From positions 706,585 through 770,584 of the forward strand of contig SSBO01000009.1 of NCBI GenBank assembly GCA_005281725.1: a stretch of 64,000 nucleotides of DNA. The letters run 5' to 3'. The translations under genes were made by a program, and so were the position numbers. The notes under the pieces were generated by a model, which was not told the DNA's origin, made no database searches, and saw only the letters and a program-made list of their open reading frames with translations. This document shows, one piece after another, positions 13,701-26,617 of this stretch (the first letter of the stretch is position 1; each line of letters begins with the position of its first letter). The stretch comes from Wuchereria bancrofti. Taxonomy: Eukaryota > Nematoda > Chromadorea > Rhabditida > Onchocercidae.

Positions 13701-16700
13701 AATTGGTAAAATTATTAAATAGGCTTTATTCATTAATCCATTTCTGTGATTCGATGATGAATTTTAATTTAACTACAATATATCTATCCGATTTTATTAA
13801 AATAATAAATAATAATAAAACTATTAATTGGTGATTCGATGACGAATTTTAATTTAACTACAATTTATCTATCTGATTTTATTAATTATTTACTCTTTTC
13901 CTTTTTTTAGCAATCAAAAGTGTATCACGAAATCTCGAACAATGCCTTATCCGTTGTACAGCGAATGTTGTGAGAATTCGTTACCAAATTCTCGTTGTAG
14001 TGCTAATGTGCTAGCTGATTGCTTGAAATCGTCACCTTTATATCGTCGACAAGAGTAAGTAACTTTTTCTTTTCTTTTTTTTTTTTTGTCACCAATATTC
14101 CTTCTTTTTTTTTAAGGATGATAAAATGAGAAGGATGACACTACGATACAAATAATTTGAGAAATATACTTTCATATTTATAAGTAAAATATTATGTGAC
14201 AATATATCATTATCGAAGTTATTCCATTATAATGACAATGAAATGAGTGTCACAGTGTCACATTCATTGCTTCTAGTTTAATGAGAATGTATTTTAATAG
14301 GACTTTATAACCTTTTAAAATGTTTGCAGTAATAATATTAACTGATGATTTTCAGTAATCAATTTTAGATTATATTTTGCAGTAAGTTAAAAAAGATACA
14401 GAGTAAAATAAGTTAAAACGATAAGTGAAAATTGGCAATTACTTTTAAATTAAATAATTTGCATTGAAAGTTTTGAAATTACATAGAAGAAGAAAACCTG
14501 AAATTTAATATATATTTTCTCGGATCTTTTAATTTATTGTTTATCTTTTAATTTATCATTTGTCTTTTTACATAATTTTGATTAGAAATTGTTTCATCTT
14601 TCTTAAATATTTTTTTTACTCAATTTTCTTATCAACTTATTACTTATTCATTTTCTTATGATCTCCTAAAATTTTCATCTTGATAACAACTCTAATTGTT
14701 TCTTATTCTCATAGTAACTTGTAATGAAATGCTTTTTGAATTTTATCATTTTAATATTTGAAATCTTATCCGAAAATTGCATCAACCAATTTCCAGTATA
14801 ATATTATTATCGCAAAGTCTTTTTTTTTTTTAATTTCTCAGTGAGTGGGAAATCTCAGGCGCTTTTGACTTGTCGTATTTTCATCGTAAATTTTAATTTC
14901 TTGCGCAATTTTCTTTAGCATCTCTTATCGTTTCTTTTTTTTTTTCTTGTACTAAAGATGGGATTTTGTCGAAGAAAAAGAAAGGGAAAATCGGTTGAAA
15001 ATAAAAAATTTCAAAAATTTTGGTCATTTAGATTCCTTTAATGACCTTTGTACTTTTGCAGTAAATAGTAATTATTACAATAGTTTTTTTTTTTTTTTGT
15101 ATGAACGTTGAATTATTATATTTTGAAATTTTTATCTAAATGATCTTATCTTTCATATACATATATATACTAGCAAATTTTTTTTGTTTGTTTACAATAA
15201 ATGCATTTTGATCAACAATTCAGTTTATAAGAAATAAAAGTTTACAGATCAGAACGATGGGGACAAGCGATCAATTATTATCAAGAAATGATGAATAATC
15301 GTGATCAATGCTGTACATCACCGCCTAATTCACCAGTCAATTTAGGAACATCACATAAATATTCCACTTGTGGTAAAGATCATTTTTTGTGTTTATTTTT
15401 TCTTGATTATAATTTTTTTTTTGTAAGGGAGAAGTAAGAAACATAATAATAATAATGATAATAATAATAATAATAATAATAATGATAATAATAATAATAA
15501 TAACAATAATAATAATAATAGCTTTGTTAGAAAAATGAATAAATAGTTTAGATAATTTTCCAATTTTTAATAGTTAATTTATTTCTTTAATAGGTTGTAT
15601 AAATTTATTTATATAATGTTTTTTAAAATTCGTTTTTTTTGTTTTTGTTTTTTTCTTGATTATAATTTTTTTTGTAGGGAGAAGTAAGAAACATAATAAT
15701 AATAATAGCTTTATTAGAAAAATGAATAAATAGTTTAGATAATTTTCCAAAAATGAATAAATAGTTTAGATAATTTTCCAATTTTTAATATTTATTTTTT
15801 TTATTTAATTTATTTCTTTAATAGATTGCATAAATTTACCTATCTAGTATTTATTAAAATTCATTTTTTTTTTTAAAAATAGTACCATAAAATGGATATT
15901 ATTTGAAAAGTAAGAAGCATAGTAATAGTTTTGTTAGAAAAATGAAATATGCGATAATTATTTTTAGATAATTTTGCATTTTTAATAGTTTTCTTAATTT
16001 ATTTTTTCAATAGGTTGCATAAATTTACCTATCTAATATTTATTAAAATTCATTTTTTTTTTTTTAAAATAGCACCATAAAATGGATACTATTTGAAAAG
16101 CGCAAAAAAAAAAGCTTTGTTGGCGGTTTTTTTGTTTTTGTTTTTTCGTTTTGTTTTGTTTCTTTTCTTTTTTCATTTATTACTAAGTCAATAAGTTTAA
16201 GTTTAAATGAAAAAAATTAACTAATATTTTATTAAAATTCATTTTAGGTGCATCATTTTCGGCTTGTGATTCACCACTGGGTGATATTGATAATTTATAT
16301 ACAGTAGGTTCATTGAGTGGAAGTCTAATGGGGTTTGTTTGTTTTTATCATTTAATCACTTATTTCATTTTAACTTTAATTATTAATTTCAAAATCTTAT
16401 TCATAGCAAAATCTTGAATTTTAATTTTGAAACTTTTATCACTATTTATTCTTAATAGATTATTTTATTTATCGTAAATTAATTCTTATCATTTTGATCA
16501 AATAATTATCATATTTTATTTTAACTATTCAATGCTTTCTATTCACGGTGAAAATCAGAAGTTTAAATTTTTTTCCTTTTTTTTTTTTTTTTTTTTTTAA
16601 CTCTACTGATAAGTGGAATAGTATGAAAAGAAAAAAAAAAGATAAGATACTATCATTGAAATAATTTTTTTTTTGTTGTTTGTTTCAATCAGCTAAATGT

Positions 16701-19700
16701 AATTTTCTTGTAGTAAAGATGCATTTATCACTTTTTTTTATCACAAAAAAAAAAAGTTTTTAGCAATTGTTGATTTTGCGAGTAAAAATATTTTGCACTA
16801 ACAAACTTATTAATTATATGTTTTTGCCAAAGTAATGTTTCGATGGAAAGTTAATTAGCAAGCAAAAAAAAAAAAAAAAGTAAAAAGCAAAATAAATTAC
16901 ATCTTTCAACATAATAAATAATGGGGAAAAAGAAAATTTTGCTTATTTAATTGTTGTATTTAAGCTAATTTTTTTATTTATTTATCAATCAATCAATCGA
17001 CCAAAGATTGAACAGTTGACAATTTCTCTTGTAAAATAGTATCTTTTGCTGCTTTGTTGTATTTAAACAATTGATAAAATTAAAATTTACCTATATAATA
17101 TAAGTAAAATTATTGATTTGACAGGTAATTTTAATTGAAAAAAATTGAAAAAGATAATGTATAAATTGTAAGGGAATAAAATTGAGAATTTTTTTTTTTT
17201 TTGTGAAATTCATAAGTAATTTCACAGGTGTTACTCTACCAAAATAACAACAATTGATAGGATAATATTAATTTCCAAGTGATATTTAAGAGATTACTAT
17301 TGAAAACTTCTAATACAGTAAAGNTTGATTTGACAGGTAATTTTAATTGAAAAAAATTGAAAAAGATAATGTATAAATTGTAAGGGAATAAAATTGAGAA
17401 TTTTTTTTTTTTTTGTGAAATTCATAAGTAATTTCACAGGTGTTACTCTACCAAAATAACAACAATTGATAGGATAATATTAATTTCCAAGTGATATTTA
17501 AGAGATTACTATTGAAAACTTCTAATACAGTAAAGTTTTTTCTTTCTAGTTTAGAAGAAATTTTGAAATTTGTTCTTATAGGTTAGTAATTTTTCAGGTT
17601 AATTTCTTATAGATTAACTTGTAAGGTTAATTTCTTATAGGTTAATAATTTTTCAGGTTAATTTCTTATAGATTTAACTTACAATTTTTTTTTTCTTTTC
17701 AAAATTTTCATAGATTAAATTTATTTAGAATAATATAATTAGTATATGGTATTATTTTTTTGAGTGCTTTTCTCAAATTTATTCAACTAGCAAAATTTTA
17801 ATATTTTCGTAAATTTTTGATTCCTTTTTTTTAACTCTCAAATTTTCATTTTCCTATCTGGAATCATCTTAACAATACTTTATCACTACTTTATCATTTT
17901 ATTTTACAAGTGGAATTTTTATATATATATATATATGTGCTTAAAAATTGAAAATAGAATACGGGAGTGAAAAAGAAGTAAACTTTAAAAAAAAAATGAA
18001 ATTTATTGGTAGTTAAAAGTTCACTGGTTGATATGAGAATGAGAATGCAAAACGAAAAGAGGAAATACTCTTTTCTTTTTTCAAATGTATTAAACTATAC
18101 AAACTTTTGTTTCGTTTAAATAGCAAAATAAGTTGTTCCAAATATTTTCACCTGTTGTTTTTTATTTTTTTCGATAAAAGTATACAACAAATTAAAATGG
18201 ATCGTTTATCAAAAGGGTTTGTTTTTTTTTGTTTTGATTGCTAATCATTTTAATTATTGTCACACCATCTTATTAGTGTCAACTAAATTGTCTTCTAATG
18301 ATTATTGTTTATCTTATAAATACGACTATTTGAAATGCTAATACTAATTATTATAATAATGATATAAAATAATGATGATGATAATGATGATTAAAAGATA
18401 ACAGGTGTGATAAATTTAAATTTAAAATTCTCTTAAAATTAATTTTATTCATGCTACTAATTACTAATTTCTTTCAATGTATATTACCTAAGACTGATGA
18501 TAATATGTCATTTTCTCTTATTTTTCTCAAATAAAGAAATAATTTAAATTTATTTCAAACTATTAAAATTGTTTCAGTATTATTTTATAAAAAAAAAAAA
18601 TTGTTAATAAATGAGAGGAAAAATATTTCTAATGTTTGTTTTTCTTCCATAATTTCTTTCTTTTTTTTTTTTTTATTTTTTACAACAGAAACATTATTAG
18701 AGAAAAATACTTCAACTACATCCTGTTATTTACCTTCCGGTTATCATCCATCTTTCTTTCTTTCCTGATGGTTCAGCTAATTTAATTGCCAAATTCTTTT
18801 ACAATATTTTAAATTAACATTTCGAAACAGTTTATTACAATTTAAACTACCAAATTTGATTATTTCATTTGTTTATTTATCTATTTTTTTGTTAAAATGT
18901 GCCATACTCCTACGACTAATATTGGTTTATTGTAAATGTATTTAACTCAAAAAAAAAATTAGTAATAATAAATAAAAATAAAAAATGTTAACTGTTTTGA
19001 AATAAAAATGTTAAAATATTTTGCTACATTATGTTTTAACTTGTTAAAAAAAACTGAAAAGAAAACAAAAAAACAAGTAATTTGACTGGTTTTTTTTTTT
19101 GTTTTGTTTTCTTTTTTACTATTAATCCAATAATTGTTTACTTAATTCTTCCAATTTTTTACAGTGTTATTTTATCAAATATAACATTGCTTTCATTTAT
19201 TTCATTAAGTTAGCTGCAATATTCAGTGATTCTAGTTTTATACACATCTATTATACAATTCAAATATTTTTGATCTATCGATTCTTTTTTTTTTTTTTNN
19301 NNNNNNNNNNNNNNNNNNNNNNNNNNNNNNNNNNNNNNNNNNNNNNNNNNNNNNNNNNNNNNNNNNNNNNNNNNNNNNNNNNNNNNNNNNNNNNNNNNNN
19401 NNNNNNNNNNNNNNNNNNNNNNNNNNNNNNNNNNNNNNNNNNNNNNNNNNNNNNNNNNNNNNNNNNNNNNNNNNNNNNNNNNNNNNNNNNNNNNNNNNNN
19501 NNNNNNNNNNNNNNNNNNNNNNNNNNNNNNNNNNNNNNNNNNNNNNNNNNNNNNNNNNNNNNNNNNNNNNNNNNNNNNNNNNNNNNNNNNNNNNNNNNNN
19601 NNNNNNNNNNNNNNNNNNNNNNNTTTTTTTTTTCAGATCTTTTCCATCATTAACACGTGTATCAACAAAAAATCGAAGTTTACATGGAACAAATCCACAA

Positions 19701-21395
19701 TCTCGTGGTGAATCATCGCTTGAATTAGAAGCAATTGCTGCTGTGCATGAACTTTCATTTGCAGTGCAAACAATTTCAGTTTCCGAAATACTTCCTCGAA
19801 CACCGGATTTAATCTTTGTTAATGTTACCACTATTGAAGGTTACCGGAAAAAAAAAAATTCATTCTCAAATTTTTCATTGATCTTTTCATTTAATTATCA
19901 TAAAGAATACATATATATATTGAAACATTAACTTGACGATTTTCATTGGAAATGCTCCCATTTAGGCTTATTTCCGTGAAATGTTTGAGCTAACTGCTCT
20001 TACGTAAAGGTCACGTACGCTAATGTAGGTAGAGAATTGTGGTAAAGTAGTTTGGAAGGATGGATAGCTATATTGAGATATAACATTACGGAATACTAAT
20101 GTTTTAGTTTATTCGATCAAATATTTTTATAAATCATTTCATAATTCTTAAATTATTGTTAAAATGATAATGTTTATTTATTTATTTGTTTACTTATTTA
20201 TTTATTTATTCATTTATTTAATTAATTAATTTTATTCATTTATTTAATTTTTTCAATGAATTAATCGGTTTATTTCATAGCTCTTAAATTATTATTAAAG
20301 TGATAATGTTTATTTATTTATTTGTTTACTCATTTATTTATTCATTTTATTTATTTATTTAATTTTTTCAATTAATTAATTGGTTAATTTCATAATTCCT
20401 AAATTATTGTTAAAGTGATAATGTTTATTTATTTAATTTATTTAATTAATTTATTTAATTTTTTAATTAATTAATTAATTTCATAACTCTTAAATTATTG
20501 TTAAAGTGATAATGTTTATTTATTTATTTGTTTACTTAGGTCAACCATATTGCTTGGAATTAACATTAAAAGGTTGGCGTGTCACATCATTACGACATGA
20601 TTGTATGCAAGGTGACTATACACGTTTGGATCTTTTCACCGTATACTATGATACATTATATGATTTGATGGATAAATTATCACCAGATTATAGAAATCTT
20701 TTCAGTGAACAATTAGCACAAAAATTACGTATGCTTCAGGTGAATTTTTTTTTTTTTCATAAATTTCTTTCAATATATTTGCATTAATTTCATTTGTTTT
20801 TTTTTTGAAAAAAAAGTGAATAAATTGGACAAAAAAATGTTAATTAAATTAAAATTTTAATTTTTTACAATTTGTTATAAATATATTATTCGATTTTGAA
20901 TAAATAGAACAAAAAAATTAAATTTTATTTTTTTTATAATTTGTTAAAAATATGCTATTCGATTTTTTCTTTTTTTTTTTTTACTTCTTCTTTGAAACTA
21001 TATTAATAATGCTAGTATTATCATTATTTTATTAATCAAATAAATACCTTTTTATCTTATCATAAAACATTTCATACAAACATATCATTTTATATCTAAA
21101 AATTTTCTCCCCTTTTTTTTTTCTCTCTTTTTTTAATTTTCTATTTCTAATCTTCATTTAAAGTATTTGATTATAGACTGCTGAAAATGATGATGATGAT
21201 GATAATAATGGTGATGATAATGATAATGATAACGATAATGATATGATAGCTTCAACACCATTTTCTACTGCTACACAATCAACAAATTTGACTGATAATT
21301 TAGACAGCACTGAAACACCAATATGCTATACAACTTCAACAGATGACTCACAATCAAATGATAATATTATCAGTTATGATGAAAAAGATGATTAA
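10744..21395 (+). CDS. GSKIP-domain protein with long N-terminal extension
   Basis: Seven exons: 10744-10868, 13911-14054, 15248-15372, 16248-16332, 19637-19839, 20540-20739 and 21177-21395. All have GT-AG borders and consistent phases, giving 366 residues. Residues about 188-294 form a GSKIP (DUF727) domain. LELEAIAAVHELSFAV matches the segment that in human GSKIP binds the PKA regulatory subunit. FVNV and YCLELT follow, and LSPDYRNLF to KLRML (about 274-293) matches the GSK3-beta-binding helix. Human GSKIP is only 139 residues. Here about 187 residues precede the domain; they are Cys- and Ser-containing with a CCTSPPNSPVN stretch and resemble nothing I know. The last exon is an acidic tail with a run of Asp and Asn (about 298-316) followed by Ser and Thr. 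The start is the first ATG of the frame that splices correctly. Intron 4 contains an assembly gap, so a small missed exon is possible, although phases match across it. A role as a PKA/GSK3 scaffold is inferred from the family. Confidence 0.85.
12208..12483. repeat. 73-bp tandem repeat, about four copies
   Basis: GATAGGGTATTTTTG begins at 12208, 12281, 12354 and 12427, an exact 73-bp period. The copies are nearly identical, so the array is young. Because 73 is not a multiple of 3, the minus-strand open frame across it is not a protein repeat. Confidence 0.9.
13433..13705. repeat. AAT-type microsatellite
   Basis: About 270 bp of AAT triplets with AGT, AAC and GGT variants. It yields long low-complexity Asn, Ile or Tyr frames that are not genes. 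Confidence 0.95.
15397..16100. repeat. Threefold intronic duplication of about 200-230 bp
   Basis: In intron 3 of the GSKIP-domain gene, a block with GAGAAGTAAGAAACATAATAA, AGCTTTGTTAGAAAAATGAA, TAGATAATTTT and TTTAATAGGTTGCATAAATTTACC recurs. Copies start near 15397, 15648 and 15890. They diverge by indels and by a variable AAT tract. Confidence 0.75.
17113..17536. repeat. About 210-bp direct repeat joined by a single N
   Basis: The stretch 17113-17323, from TTGATTTGACAGG to ATACAGTAAAG, is repeated almost perfectly at 17325-17536. The only base between the copies is an N at 17324. This looks like an unmerged contig overlap rather than true tandem duplication. It lies in intron 4 of the GSKIP-domain gene. 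Confidence 0.85.
19299..19623. other. Assembly gap (325 N)
   Basis: An unbroken run of N flanked on both sides by poly-T, inside intron 4 of the GSKIP-domain gene. Open frames that run through the Ns are artefacts. Confidence 0.99.
20143..20520. repeat. Intronic tandem duplication with TTTA tracts
   Basis: In intron 5 of the GSKIP-domain gene, CTTAAATTATTGTTAAA followed by GTGATAATGTTTATTTATTTA recurs about four times, with units of roughly 85-135 bp differing in TTTA-tract length. The last copy abuts the acceptor of exon 6. Confidence 0.75.
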
Positions 21396-22642
21396 TTTTG
21401 ATAAGTTCATTATGATTAACAATTTTTATACATGCACTTCAATTTGAGATTCTAATCACCTACTATTATAATGGGAATGTCACATTCTATTTCATCCTTT
21501 CTTTTCTTTTTCCTTACTTTTTTCATTTCCAATTGAAAAATTTAAATTTTCTTGTATTTTTAATTGATATATCAACAAACATACAATTATTTAACATATA
21601 TACATTTTATTCCCCTTTTTTTTTTGTGAACTTTTTTTTTTCATTAATTGATTATTCTAATTTTAGATTTTTTTAAAAGGCTTATATTTTTGTATGGGAT
21701 TTTATCCATGTTAGTACTAAATACGGGCCTTTCTTTCTTTCTATCTTTTCCACTGTTATATATTGTACATTATGGGAAATTTTGTTGCTTCTTCTTTTTT
21801 TTTTTTCTTCTTGTCTTTTTTTTTATTTCTAATTCAAATTTTATCATCAAAGTTATATTATTAGCTAAAATTTCAACTTTCAAAATGATTGCAATTATTT
21901 GAATAACAAAAATTATCATTTTACCATTTTGATGATTTGCAAAAAATCATTGAGGAAAGAAATGAATTTTGCTGCTAATTAGCTAACAAAGATAATTTAT
22001 TTTACTTTTTATTCTTTTTAACTTTTTATTTCATATATTACCAATTAAAATGATTTATTAACATTGAAAATAGAAATGAAAGAATTAGGATTAGAATTCA
22101 TATTGTTGTCTTATTGATATAATTACAAGTCATTTTGATTACTACTACTACTATTATTATTATTTATTTATTTATTTCACTCTCAACTGTTGTTTTTCTG
22201 TGCTTTCTCTTTTTTTCTTTGTCACAATTTATGATGAAAACGAAGATGAAAAATGTCACCAAATAAAGCAATGAGTGTTTTCAATGTCAACCATAATATA
22301 TTCGGCTAATTTAACACTATATTAAATACATTCAGTAAAATTCGTTTTCCGGCATAAATTTCGGATCCATTTTCCGGCAGAATATAATTTGAAAAATTTT
22401 TCAAAAACATTTACGTCTTTTTATGAATTGTCGTCTATTTCTAAATGAATGTAATATTATTGCAACGGACGTTTGTTACGTCATTCATACAATATACGAT
22501 GGTATTTTACGTGTAAACATACAATAACATTTTACGTAGAAAATATCATAATAGCGAGGAATTTTTATTAACATTTTGATGGAAAACGTGAAACAAAATG
22601 GCAATGAATCATTTGAATGGATGTTTTCTGTAAACTGAATTC
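21396..22642. other. 3' flank of the GSKIP-domain gene
   Basis: No gene is seen. An AATAAA at 22262-22267 is a candidate poly(A) signal, although it lies about 0.87 kb after the stop. The right part, from about 22320, is less AT-rich and leads into the duplicated desaturase block. Confidence 0.4.
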
Positions 22643-23461
22643 AACTTATCAAGAATTATTAGTTGATGAATGGGTAACTATTAGGGAAAGGGAAAGAGAT
22701 TTACCCAGCACACGGGTATCTATCTGAGAGTGACGTACGTTAGCAATGCAACGTGAAAGACAGAAAACCAATGGAAGAAAGGGTATATGCATATAAATGA
22801 TCAAACATAATCATTTGTTAGTAAAAAATGGAAGACATATATAATCAGAGCAGAAGAAATTGAAGGATATATGAACAGACAGAGAGACAGACGAACAGAC
22901 AGAGGGACAGACAGACAGACAAACGATTGAATGTTTCATTTAGCGCTTTACTTTGGAGGATACCATAAGCTGTAGAGAGAGCTGTCGTCGTTGGTTATTC
23001 TATCGCGGTGACACTATTTCCTATCGTCGAAGACAGATCGTGTCGTCAACTAAATTGAACCAAAGATTACGTCGTCCTCTGTCATTGTCAACTGTCGTTT
23101 ACTTGTAGAAAACTACTTCTTTTGCAATTTTCATTTACTTTTATTTGTCCATTTTAGTTTCTTTTTTTTGTTTTCAAATTAGGCATAGATTTGTTCTCAC
23201 GACTAGTTGACCTTTGATCTTTTGGATATACAAATTGTAGCTTTATGGTTTCAAGATAGTTGTACTATTGTTGTTGCTGTCATTGTCCTTTCTGTCATCT
23301 ATTGCTTCATGATATAATGGCTGAAAGAAAGATCATATTTCAAAACAGCTTGATATTGTGTCATTTGAACCTTTGTTATGTCATCATAAAACAGCGCATA
23401 TGCGCAAATGTGAATGTTGCAAACTAGCTTGGCATATGTTTTGCTCGAAAGTTTATCAAAT

Positions 23462-23505
23462 GTGAGTAAAATTTGAAGGAAATATATTTAACGATTGTGT
23501 CGCAG
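23462..23505 (+). promoter_or_regulatory. Probable 5' UTR intron or spliced-leader acceptor, copy A
   Basis: A GTGAGT donor at 23462 and a GTGTCGCAG acceptor ending at 23505 could bound a 44-nt intron. Alternatively the acceptor alone takes a spliced leader. Either way the first ATG becomes 23512. The same signals occur in copy B. Confidence 0.5.
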
Positions 23506-23511
23506 TGGAAA

Positions 23512-26314
23512 ATGGTATCGGAAACAGAAACTGCTATGGTAGAAGCTGCCACTGATAATTGTTTGGATGAGGTGGACTTGGAGACAATGAAAGTTGTTCA
23601 AGAACAGTTCCTCGCTGTCGATAATGATGAAATTAAAGAAGTTAGCGAGCACTCCAAACAGGTAAGTAATCCCTTNTTGTTATCTCTTATGAAATGCGGG
23701 AAGGGAGAGATGGGGTGGGTAAAAGTTACCTCTTGCAACATTGCGAAATAGAGGAAAGAGAAGTGTTTGAAAGGAAAGACAGGCGAGCGGGGAAAAGCGG
23801 GTTGGGAGTGCGTTGTTATCATCTCACTCTCAATGATTGATTGATTGTTTTCCGATCATTTGGAGTTATGAAAAATTTTTTAATTTGCCAGCGATCACAG
23901 ATTACTTGATTGCTAAAGCTGATTCCATTTATTGGACTGCTCGAACGGCAGTTATTTTGAACGTTGTATAAGGCGGCAAGATTACAGATGTGAACAATCC
24001 AGACTAGAGGAGAATTTTCTAAGGTAGATCTCAATTTTCTGAGATAGATCCGACGGTAGATTCCGTGACAGATGTACAGTTAACAGTGAAAACTCTCGAT
24101 ATTGTCTTTAAGGAGGTAGGAAAGCAAAATTTTCGAACATGTGCCCATAGGCGAAATGAGGAGTTATCTGCTGTTCGGACCACATAGTATTTTTTCAGCT
24201 AGCATTAAGTGTTTTGATTTTTGTATTGCAGATTAAATTCAAAACTCAAATTGTATGGAGGAATGTGGCGTTATTTTCGGCTCTTCATGTCGCATCACTG
24301 GTCGGTGTTTACCAGTTTATTTTTCTCGCCAAATGGCCAACCTTATTTTGGTGTAAGTTATGCTGTTTGTCTTTCTCATAGAATGATTAATTTCAGTTTA
24401 AAGTACTGTTTTTCATATTCCAATGTTTTGTTTAATGATAGCTTTTTGGTTCATAACGTCTCTTTATGTCTTAGATTGTACCTGTTGGCTAATGGGCGTT
24501 ATGGGTATCACTGCTGGGGCACACCGTCTTTGGTCTCATCGGAGTTACAAGGCCAGATGGCCTGCTCGACTGTTTTTGATGTTTTGCAACAGTATGGCTT
24601 TCCAGGCAAGTATCTATTCATCTATTCATCAGTATCTCTTTTGTATTTTTCTGTTAAATGCATCGATATCGTTCGAATTCTGAGTTGTCCCATTGCACTT
24701 CTTCAATTTGTTTTATATTATTGATTATACTGTCTTATATTATTGAGTTTAGAACGATGTAATTGAATGGTCGCGAGACCATCGTTGTCATCACAAATGG
24801 ATAGATACTGATGCTGACCCGCACAATACCACAAGGTAGGTTAGTTCATCGTTTTCCTCATTATTTCTCATCAGTTTACATCAGCAATGATTCAAATTTC
24901 ATGACTAAAAAGCAATAAATGTATTTTCCATTTTATTTGACTTCTTGAATGTTATATTATAGAGGAATGTTTTTCGCTCATATGGGTTGGTTGATGGTTC
25001 GTAAACATCCGGAAGTGAAAAGAAAAGGCTCCCAATTAGATTTGAGTGATTTATTCAACGATCCTATACTTGCATTTCAGAGAAGGTTCATTTTCTACTT
25101 TATTACTACAGTTTTCATAAATGAATGGTCAAAGAATCTGTAATTTTGCTTTCGTGTAACCAGTTTTCCGGAAAACATGCATAATACATAGACGGATGTG
25201 AGCTAAAAAAGGTAAAATAGGTGATAACGTTGCAGCCTTAGTGTATAGTTAAACCCTTAACAGTTAATAGAAATTCTGTAATTTAATTATTTTGCTTTGT
25301 TTTCCGTTTAATTTAATTTACTAATTCTAACTCTTATTTTAGACACTACTTAAAAACAGTACTGTTTGCTTGGTTTATTGTGCCAACCTTTGTACCGATG
25401 TATTTTTGGGGGGAATCGTTCATGGTCGCTCTTTATACTTGCACATTACTAAGGTTAGTTTTTCATTTGTTAAAAAATCTGATTTGCGGGAAAGAATTTA
25501 TTGATTTGTTTCTGGGTGTTATTGTGGTCAAGTAAGATGGTTCATATTCATATCTTAGATACTGTTCTACTCTGCATGGTACATGGCTGATCAATTCGTT
25601 GGCACACAAATATGGTTTCAAGCCTTATAATCCGAATATAACATCTGTTGAATCATTATGGGTCAGTTTAGAAATTATTAATCATTTTTGGACCTTTTTA
25701 ATGTCATCTTTTTTTGCGAAAGAAATCAATGCTACTGCTCATCCATCACGTCTTTGGCATACAAAATTTTCACTAGTATCGGTGCATGTATTTATATTAT
25801 ATATTTTACCGTGGCGTTTGCTTGGCCAATTTCAATTTATTACTTTTCACAAAATTGGTTTTGCTGTAATTAGAAATTTACTATTGGTAAATAGTGATGT
25901 TTACTTGCAGTTAGCGGTAACGGCAATGGGTGAAGGCGGTCATAACTATCATCACACTTTTCCGCAAGACTATCGAACATCCGAATATGTGCTTCATTTC
26001 AATGTCACAAAGTTATTCATCGACATACTGTTTTTCTTGGGTTTGGCTTACGACATGAAAGTTGTCCCGCAAGAGGTAATATTTGATCATTGGAATAAGT
26101 TGCTGCTTAATGGAAAATAATAGTTTTGGTTTCAACATGTCAAATGTTGTTTTTTATTTCTCACGAATGGGTAGAGGTTTTTACGGAATATATTGCTGGA
26201 AAAAAGGCATTGAAATTAAATGAAAAAATTAACTTATTTCAACTAATTTTATCACATGGAATTTTGCAGATAATTGAACGACAGAAAGCAAAATATGTGA
26301 AGAAATGTAATTGA
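23512..26314 (+). CDS. Delta-9 stearoyl-CoA-type desaturase, copy A
   Basis: This integral ER-membrane di-iron enzyme would insert the delta-9 double bond in saturated acyl-CoA, using cytochrome b5. Nine exons: 23512-23661, 24232-24352, 24475-24605, 24753-24835, 24963-25085, 25343-25453, 25559-25661, 25911-26075 and 26270-26314, giving 343 residues (C. elegans FAT-6 is about 339). The metal ligands are all present: HRLWSH (107-112), HRCHH (144-148), NSLAH (252-256) and HNYHH (285-289). The hallmarks GITAGAHRLWSH and HHTFPQDYRTSEY are intact. Exon 3 is placed at 24475 rather than at an in-frame AG 33 nt upstream because this restores the family spacing. The last splice is used because it gives EIIERQ, matching FAT EIIGRQ. 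Intron 3 has a GC donor. The chosen ATG follows a GTGTCGCAG acceptor by six bases; an upstream in-frame ATG at 23473 lies before it. Substrate preference (C16 or C18) cannot be told. Confidence 0.93.
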
Positions 26315-26611
26315 TTCAACCTGAAATGTTTGAGCATTTCATTTTATTACACTGTATTACATCATTTGCTTATTCAGTCCAGACTGTCTTTTTTTCAGGT
26401 TGTTAGGATGCGTAACATTAAAGAGAAATATTATCTTATAGAATGATATCATAATTTGTTGAGACTTCAGTATGTCGCTTCATTTGATATATCGTTGTAA
26501 TGTAAATTCCATTTCACTCTTCGAATCTTACCACTGAATGGACGTCTGGGCGTCTACGATAAAAGATTAAAGTTTTATGGTTATTTGTTACTGATTTTAT
26601 TACAGGATGTA

Positions 26612-26617
26612 AATAAA
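26612..26617 (+). terminator. Candidate poly(A) signal, desaturase copy A
   Basis: AATAAA about 300 nt after the stop codon, conserved in copy B at 35794-35799. Confidence 0.45.

Larger units (their letters stand above)
10869..13910 (+). other. Intron 1 of the GSKIP-domain gene, repeat-laden
   Basis: This intron of about 3 kb starts GTAAGT and ends TTTTTTTAG. It holds a direct duplication of about 195 bp (10995-11195 and 11245-11440), a 73-bp tandem repeat (12208-12483) and an AAT microsatellite (13433-13705). I see no exon in it. Confidence 0.7.

Noticed and set aside
13415..13733. Ile-, Tyr- and Asn-repeat frames on both strands
   Set aside because: Translation of an AAT microsatellite inside intron 1 of the GSKIP-domain gene.
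19238..19831. Open frames running through the N gap
   Set aside because: Ns give no stops. The real coding sequence here is the plus-strand exon 19637-19839; the minus-strand frame is its shadow.
24221..24724. Plus-strand 167-codon frame overlapping desaturase exons 2 and 3
   Set aside because: It is a shifted-frame shadow across exons and intron 2; the desaturase frame has the conserved motifs.
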